From Membranipora membranacea (lineage: Eukaryota > Bryozoa > Gymnolaemata > Cheilostomatida > Membraniporidae): a stretch of 64,000 nucleotides of DNA. The translations under genes were made by a program, and so were the position numbers. Of this stretch, positions 12,301-21,300 are shown piece by piece. Under the pieces are notes generated by a model. The model ran no database searches, was not told where the DNA came from, and saw nothing but the letters and a program-made list of their open reading frames with translations. The stretch covers positions 23,734,025 through 23,798,024 of the forward strand of contig OU612070.1 of assembly GCA_914767715.1 (NCBI GenBank), read 5' to 3'. Every line of letters starts with the position of its first letter. Position 1 is the first letter of the stretch.

Positions 12301-15300
12301 GTGCTTAGAAGATCGCCTTTACATTAAAAACCAATTTTTATTGGGGAACTGTAGGTTAGCAATAAAAGGCTATCCTCGTATCATGACATTCCATGGCACT
12401 TTGTTGCTTGGTTACCGTGGTGATTCTCCAGCTCAAATCTAACTAACTAGTGCCAGTAACCGCCAGAGAGACAGAAAGCGGCAGGCTATGTGTTTTCTCT
12501 ACGCTATCGGTTGTTCCTGTGGCTTCAAGGCGTAAAAATTTGAGTCAACATTTCACAGGAAAAAAATTCAAATCCCAACCGCATTTGCTAGTTACAGATC
12601 TTTGCCCGCATTATCAAAAGAATAATTAATCCAAAAATAGAGATTGCACAAGAGAAATTAAAAGTGCTGTTAGCCTCCCATTTTCTGATCTATCTTTTGG
12701 CCTCAAATTTTTCGATAGTTTGTGTGCGTCTGGAAGGTGTGTGTGTCGCTGTAATGTCTGCTTCATATTATAAAGTATTTTATGTTATGTGTGGCTATTG
12801 ATGTATGTTAACTCAGTGTTGCTTTGCTTGATTTTAGGTGAGGCCCCCTTCATCCTTACACACGTCGAGTCTATCACAGTATCAGCCACCCTCTCACACA
12901 GCTACTTCACCCATTAACATCATGTCACATATGGGGGTACAACCTCCGCAGACGATGATGTCACCAAACGGTGGCGGAGATGACCTTCGACCTCGCGGCC
13001 AGCCAACTACACCCTCCCTACAGCAGCATCACACGAGCGGAGTAACAGATATGAGTAGACAAGTCAGCAACAACAACAATAATGGCAGCACTCCCGGGTC
13101 CCGGGTCGGCGGCGGAGAGGGAATTAGTGAAAACGGAAGTGAGACCGGTGGGTGTTTTAGCACTAGCCTTAGAACCACTAGCAGTAGTAGCAGTTATGAC
13201 CCAGTAATGATGGGGGTGGGTGTTTTACACCCTAACCAACAGCAGATGTATACTAATAACATGATTGGAAATTACCCGCCACCACATACAAGCAACAACA
13301 TGGTTAAATATGAGCTGACATGAAATAGGACAGAGGAGAACTCCCTAAATTATTGGATAAACTCCATTTGCCTCAAAATTTAAATAAATTTGGATACCAG
13401 CAATTCGAACCCAAAACCAGAAAATTCTGCTCAGAAATTCTTAAGGCATTCCACGCTATTGCACCTTCCGGTCCACTTACAATGACCTTCGACTGACCCT
13501 TGTAAGGCTCAAGGTCAACCAATCGAACTCTACACTGACTGATTAGCTACTATGTCGGGTAGTTTCCTTTCATTGTTATGTGTTTTATTTCCTTATGTAT
13601 ATGTCAGCTGTTGGTACACTTTTTCATCATTGCTGGGTTGTAAATGAAGCAGCCTTCTAGTTAATAGGAATATTTCTTGCGATTAAATCCCCCTTCCTCC
13701 TTACCCCTTCAATTCCCTAAGGAATTGATAGCTCAAAAACCAGTCATAATACGTAATATGCTAACCTCATGATATTGGCTTATTTCCACAGGTTATTTTG
13801 TAATATTGCTCATGAAAACCGAAATCTCTTCTTTGCCTTGAATCTCTATGTTGAGAGTAGTTTTGAGCCTCCAAACTCTGCGGACAGCCCTCCGGCCTGG
13901 GTAGAGCGAAATTATTAGTATAAAATCAGATACTCCCATAGTTTATTGCTAAGTCTTTGGATACTCCTCACTCCATTATTTAATTGATTCCAAAGCTAGA
14001 AGGCTGCTTTATGATTTTTTGCACGCTATCTCCACTTCGTGAGATAAAGATCAGTTAGTATTTTGTATATTTTTTTAGCAATATTCTTAAGGTCTGCATA
14101 ATCTATTAGAATTGTGCCATACTCCAAAAAAATAGAACTCAATAAAGCTTGACCTCTCGTCTGCAGCTGGTTCTTCCCCCATTGAGCTGAGCGATCAACT
14201 GCATATTTTGTGAGATCTAGACTGTGATGAAATTGGATGATTGCGTAACAAATCATGTCCAAAAGTTCAGTATCAGGAATTGATTTCAACGGCCAGCTGT
14301 CTTCTTAGTTTCATGAATTAATGCAGACCATCAAATCTGTGGTTTTCTGCAAGCCAAATCGGGCCTGGGAACTTCGATGTTATCTTTGTATGAGAACCAA
14401 CGTCTTATTATGGTAACCAGACTGGTATTAATATGCAGTGGGAAAATGACCATGTTCCAAGTTGTCGCCAAGCACCATAGGAGCCCTTATAGGAGTCCAT
14501 AGGACCGAGGTATCCTTGATCACTATATTGCTCAACTTTGATACCACCCATATTAATCGCTGTATCAGTTGATGTAGGAATTTATAGCTGATACTGCTTA
14601 TGCATAGTTGGGTGTCGTCGTATGAATACTAACTAGATTAAGTCTAACTGTACTGATTAATTAAAATTCCCTTTTGATTTTGGGTCAGTGAATTTCTCAT
14701 GATATTTGACAAAAATACCATTCCAATCGAGGTGTCAATATCTTTGTGTTAGCCGCATTCGGTTTTTATTTTTGGCTAGGCTGACTAAGAATGCATTTCA
14801 ATGCCGAAAGTTTGAAAAATTAAGTCTTACTACGTCATCATCAGTCGGACACGGTGCTGTTTGATTTTCTTTGGCACTGATAATGAGTTGTCACCTTTTT
14901 GACAGGTTAATGAAAATGATTTGTTGGCACTTTTGGGGAAACCCCATAAATAGTCAGCTGATTGAATCTTATAAATTTGCCTTGACAGTCCATCAAAATA
15001 GTGGGGAACACCTTGTCAACAAAGCAGACAAACATCACATCATATCACCTCGCATCACACCCTAGTCGGCTAATCAGATATCATAAATGGATGAGATCAT
15101 CACTTTTGACATTTCAGTTGAGTAAGGTGTTAGAGATGTCCATTACCTACTCAAAATATGACAGCAAAGTAATTTATGCTCTGAGCAGACTGTATATCAT
15201 AACATCACTAAAAAGTATAACAACCTGCAGTCTGTCTGTAATATTTGACAGCAGGGGAACATGACAGTCTTGACAGTTTTGAAAGCTTAACAACCTGGGG

Positions 15301-18300
15301 TAGATGTGGCACACTCCCCACATCATTCAAACCTCTCGGTGAGACTTCAATCAAGCCATCACTCAACTGAAGTCATAAATTAATTGCTCATTTCTGAGCT
15401 GCTATGTTTGTATGAATGGAAGGGTTCCGAGGTTGTTGGCTCGAATTGAATATCCATCATATTCACACCCTTGCCACTATGCAATGACCAGAGAACTTTC
15501 AGACACTTGTTACGGCCTGTCAGATGATAGCAGTGTTTATCCTGTCAGGAAGCTAACTACACTTGTCAAAAGAACAGTACACGCCCTACTCAGCCTGGTC
15601 AAGAGTACAATGGAGAGTCCCAGAAATACATAACCTCTTACATGAATAATATCTGAGTCTTATTCAGAGCTCATGTGAGCGCAGCAGCTGATTAATTTGT
15701 GGTGTTGGCGGGATCAAGATCCTGGGTTTGTTGGTTTTGATTCTGAGGCTCCCAGATTCCTGTCATTTCTGACAGGCTGGCTAGTTAAATTAGACAGATA
15801 AGCAATCGGATTATAGTATCTTAGCTGTCAAAACTGCATGATCAAGCTACACTGACACTCAGACAAGGATTAATCAAACAATTCGTACTGCAGTATTTTA
15901 GTATTCTTTGATAATTGCGTCATGAATATTGATGAAGAATTTTACTATGCACGGTCTACATTTACTAATCCCATCCATCATATATGATGTAAATATCCCG
16001 GACTAGGGATAATCCGCCCATGCTTTCCGAGACTATCGCACTGATAATATCCCAGCAGTATGCTTCAGATAAATTATTTTCAGTTTAATAGACAGTCCAA
16101 CGTAACATGGCTAAATTCAATTCAAGCACAATTCAAAGTTATTTTTTGAACAATGCCTTATTGACTTCCTTCAAAATATGTTCAAACAAGTTATATACGG
16201 TTATGTACTGACCAGGGTTCACTGGTCACACTGTAATTATATGGGTAGCTGGTTACGCCACTCAAAACATGATCATGATTACTGGACAAAAACCGCTGAG
16301 AGCAATTTTATTAAGTTTTTGCTTAAAAACAAAAAATATACAACCTAAGTCGGCCATATGTGGGAAGGACCTATTTACCAACCTCAAAAATTCTTATCAG
16401 AATATTATAACTCTGACCTCAAACAACATTATCAAAATCAAATCCAGAAAATATTGATGATAAATTTTGGCTGAGCAAAGTATATTTGGAGCCTCCATGT
16501 GCCAGCCATGCATGAAATACCTCATAAGAATGCCACTTGATAATTTGCATATTCTAGTGCTTTGGATAATGGTAGAATTATACTTTGTGTTTTAGCAAAT
16601 GGCTCGTATCTATGGTAACAGAATTATTATGGTTTTAGTTTTATGAGGTGGGTTTGAAATAAGCACAGGGACCAACAAATCTGTTATGATGTTTTTGAGT
16701 GAGGTAATACTGCTTATTGTATCATTAATGACCCCTGCAAACTTATTATTACTTAGTTCACAAGGTGTTTATTGGCCTTTGGACTGAGAAAATCGCTGCA
16801 TTCAGCCAGCCTCAAGAGCCCTTGAGACGAACCATTAAAAAATTACCAAAGAATTCGGTTCTTCAAAAATTATTGAAGACATTTTTTTCTGGTTAGTAAA
16901 ATCAGATACCGCTGCAATCTGGCGATGACTACACTGCCAGAACAAAGTTACCATGGAAATCAGTTAGTGAGATAGTTTGGCGCATACGTAACCTGTCTGC
17001 GAAAATACCTATTCATCAAACCTAAAAACAAAAGGAGTGATTTATTGTTATTTCTAAAATAAATTGCATACCATCGCTCGAGGCCTGACTAAATTATGCA
17101 TGTGAAGTTCTCAGAAAGAGTCGGAAACGGCTAAACATAAAACATTTTTTGAAGTGTTGTGATCGGTTCAGAGCACTGGGAATGATGATCCTCACATTTG
17201 TTGATGGTGAGGTGATGACCGCAAAGATCATTTTCAATCTTCAACCCCGATGGGATGGAAATTAAATAGCATACTGTACTGGATCGTATCTACCAGTATA
17301 TGTCTACCCTATTTTTACTAAGTCCTAACCCATCTCATCAGGTAATAGAAGCCATAAAATACTCATTTGCCTTACTTGGTTTTTTAGTTTCTTTTTTATG
17401 ATTTGATAATGAAGTTTTAGATTTTCACAGGTAACATAGTGCTTCAAAAACCATATCCAATTACAGAACATAATTACTAAACTAACTAACAAGCTATAGA
17501 CAAAAAGTTAGAGGCAATCCACGCCATTAGAAACTACTGTCTAAACTCCTGGGAAAAAAGAAAGTCTACAATCTATTTTGATACCGCTCTGGATTATTTT
17601 CGAGTCCATCATATTGAAACATAAACCTTAATTGAGTTTTAGACTTCAGTTACCAAAATTTCTATAGTCTTCACACAGCGGTTAATGGCAAATATACTGA
17701 AGCTCTGTTGCGGTCAGAGTTTAAATCCGTTTTCTACAATGATGTGATGAGTTGTCAGCGTGGATTTTAAGCCTGGGATGTGTTTTGGTTTGCGGTTTTA
17801 ACCACATTAAGTCTGTAAGCAATCTAACTCAACAAGTTACGCAACAGGATTAGGGCTGAGATTTATCTCCTTCTCAGACTGTGTAGTACTTGTTCTAAAT
17901 TATATAATTGTGTGGTTAAGAAGCGGAGATGATGGCCTTTTTATGGCAACTCTTGTAAAGATAATTTAAGATTAAGCTCTGGTCTTCTATCGCCGTTTGT
18001 GATGTATGTATATATCTGTATGTATGCCCTAAGCAATATTAGGCGCCGATACCTGGAATTTTTCATTTTGTCTTAATTATTCCTGGGCGACCTTTGGTGA
18101 ATTTATTAATTCATACTACAATTACTATTATTTATAGCTTATTCTTTGCTACAAAATTCATATTTATCATTGACATTGAATTGCACTACCGATAGGTTTT
18201 TTTGATAAATTGCAGAAACGTAATCATTAATTTATGGATATTAATGTGAGTTGTGATGGTTAGTTGACAGGCCCCAGGGTTAAACCTGACAGATTATATC

Positions 18301-21300
18301 CAGTCAGGGTCAGCAGTAATCCGCTAATCCGCCAGCGCTTGTTGAAAAGTACATCCGTGTCACTGTCTCCAATAGCATATTAATATACAGGTAGTCTCGA
18401 TCTGATAATATGGTACAAAAAAGCTGGTTGATATTTGCAAATGCGCAGATTAAAATATCTCCCAGCCGGATCTATCAAAACAATATTTTTATAAGGTCAG
18501 ATATTTTAATTATTTTTTAATTTTGATTTCGCAAGAAAATGTCATAATAAACCAAGGTGTATAGAATCTAGGCCTGTTATACTAAAAATTCATAAAAAAA
18601 TACTCGAATATCTGAAGGACAAAATCCAGCTTTCTGTCAATGATATTAACTAAATAACATTGAATGAAAACTGAATATCGGAGTTTTGAGGTTTAATTTT
18701 CTCTCCTCGATTGATGGATGGCATACGCATTTTCAGAAGTCATATTTACTGTGGCACCAAGGCGGTCATCATATTAAACTCTCCTTATCTGCAAACTTCT
18801 ATTATAGTAAAGCACTTTAATATCATACGCCTATTAAAGCCTATTAAAAGACACATCCGACGTGGCTATGGCACCTGGTTCCGAAAATTCCAACAAGAAA
18901 ATGCAAAAAAAAGTCAGTAGGCAGTGATCACTCAATATTTACTGGTAATAATACAGATTCGTGTAGGATTTCGTCACATTCAAGTTTGGTGAAAAACAAA
19001 TCAGGTTGCCGCCCCGGACCGTCTGATTGCACACAACGCAATTCAGATTAACAGACAGGTGTTCGGATGATTATCCTGGTTATAAGAAAATCTTACTACT
19101 ATCTACATAATATAAAAATCATCTATCACCCTTCAGATACTCTATAACTGGGAATCCATGATTTTCTTGAGACATAATCTCCAATCATCACTACATTTGT
19201 GTCAAGGGCATTTCATGTCCTTCATTGAGATTCAGATGAAAATGCAAATTTTTTATGGTTTCAGAATAATTTTCAGCGTGGATTTGGCACAAGAGCCAAA
19301 TCAACAAACCGCATTGAGTTGTTTCAGGGCAAAGTAAAAATTGATTGGGACATCACACAGCTCATCTGGGAGAAGTTTGGGTTGTCTCTCAGCTAAAACA
19401 GTCATAATCTGGGTGGATCTCTCACAACAAACACCAGACAGACAATACACCTGGCGTTATGAGTCAGATGTGTCCAACCAACAATGGCTAGAATATCGTG
19501 TAGTTAGCCTGACCATTCTCCCTGGCCTGACTGACCCATGATTAATCACACCCATAATGCACCACACTGTGGCAGCTATTCAAAATGCCTTTATATGCTT
19601 ATCAACTAGAACTAATTCAAGTTATTTTGGAAAGAGCAAGTATACCTCGTTTCCTATGATATACATCTCAAGAAACATTTGCCTATGGGTTCTCTTTCGG
19701 AATCTCCAAATCACCAAAAACTGTGCACCATATCCTAAAAGGTATAAATGTTGTTAGATGGCATAACCCAACATTATACCACCAAGATAGTAGATTAATA
19801 TGAGGGTGTCTTACACCGCTGATTTTTCTTGTATTGAAGGTGAAGGTATCGAGCACAGTATTGGATCAGGGGAAGGAGAGCATGAGGAAGACGATGACAG
19901 CGGAACTGGAAAAGCAAAACAGAAAAAGCGTGGAATATTTCCTAAACACGCCACGACAGCTATGAGAAACTGGCTATTTCAACATCTGAGTGTGAGTGTA
20001 AAAGTGCTTATATTATGTAAATTATTTGTTTTGAATTAAAAATATTTCAAAATGATAGCTGCTACAATAGTGATGTCATAACAATAAATTACTAAGCCTA
20101 CCATGCCAGGACAATGGCAATATCATGATATGGCGTATGAAAGTCTAAAAATAGCTGCTTCACTGGATAAGTATAATGTTATGAATCATCAATCATGCTA
20201 TAATGTGACCCTCTGTATCTAGACGCCCATAGTTTGCTGCCAATTTATAAGTCGATCCAAAAAATTCTCATATTTCAATTAACTACCAGGCTCATAAGAT
20301 AGGCTTTTAAGCATGTGATCCACAGAACAATTGGTGATGGGGCTACATCTACCTCCCGCATCTAACTTGATGCCAGTGTGATCGGGCTAAGGCAGATAAA
20401 ACTGATGTTTGCAGACAGCTGTTTTTTGGAACACAACTGTCATTCAGCCTTTCAACAACTGTCAATGTTATTCAATAGCATTATTGTAATTGCAAGAAAT
20501 GCCTCAGATTCCTAGTTTAGTTGCCGTGGCCGACTCTCAGCACAAACTCATTTCTATCTCATTGATGTTAAAAAATTGCACTGGCAAGGTCACTGCAGTA
20601 AACTTTTGTAAATTGGTAGGCATGTTCGGTACATTGATGGAAAATACTAGGATAATTATTTCATTGAAGGTTAAGCATCCTGCACTTGTGAAATTATAAG
20701 GCTTCGTCAGCCCTAACTACCATTCATGAGATATGTCTGAGTAGAATACCTAGACACAATATGTGAGCCAGATTGGCTGTGTATAGAGTCATAAAAAAAT
20801 GAAAAAACTTTGAGACCCGGTCACCACAACTTTTAGTTTTTGTTTCAGCACCCATATCCATCAGAGGAACAGAAACAGCAACTATCAGAACAGACTGGTC
20901 TCAAAATAATACAAGTCAACAACTGGTAAGTTGAGAAACATCTCGATTAGATCACAAAAAGTGGTTAAAATCAATCAGTGAATATCATATCATGAACTTA
21001 ACTCATGTTTGAGGTGAGGGTCGATATTGGCCTTGGCCTGGACATTTTAAGGGAGGTGTTGGTGGATTCTTTATCTGTACTTCGTTGGCAAATAAGCAAA
21101 AATAAAATCAGCTGCGAGGGAGCAGACGTGGTAAGTTGAGAAACCTCTCGCTAGGACGACCTTAAAGCCAGTGTCAAACTGTGTGATTGTGCCACTTACA
21201 TATATCATGATCTTAACTCATGTTTGAGGTGAGGGTCGGCGTTGGCCTGGACTTTTTGGGAGAGATGCTGGGCGGTTATCTGTACTTTGTTGGCTAATAG

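Noticed and set aside
13400-13420. GGTTCGAA-like stretch on the minus strand resembling a tRNA B box
   Set aside because: The flanking bases do not form the T stem and no A box or acceptor stem lies at the right distance.
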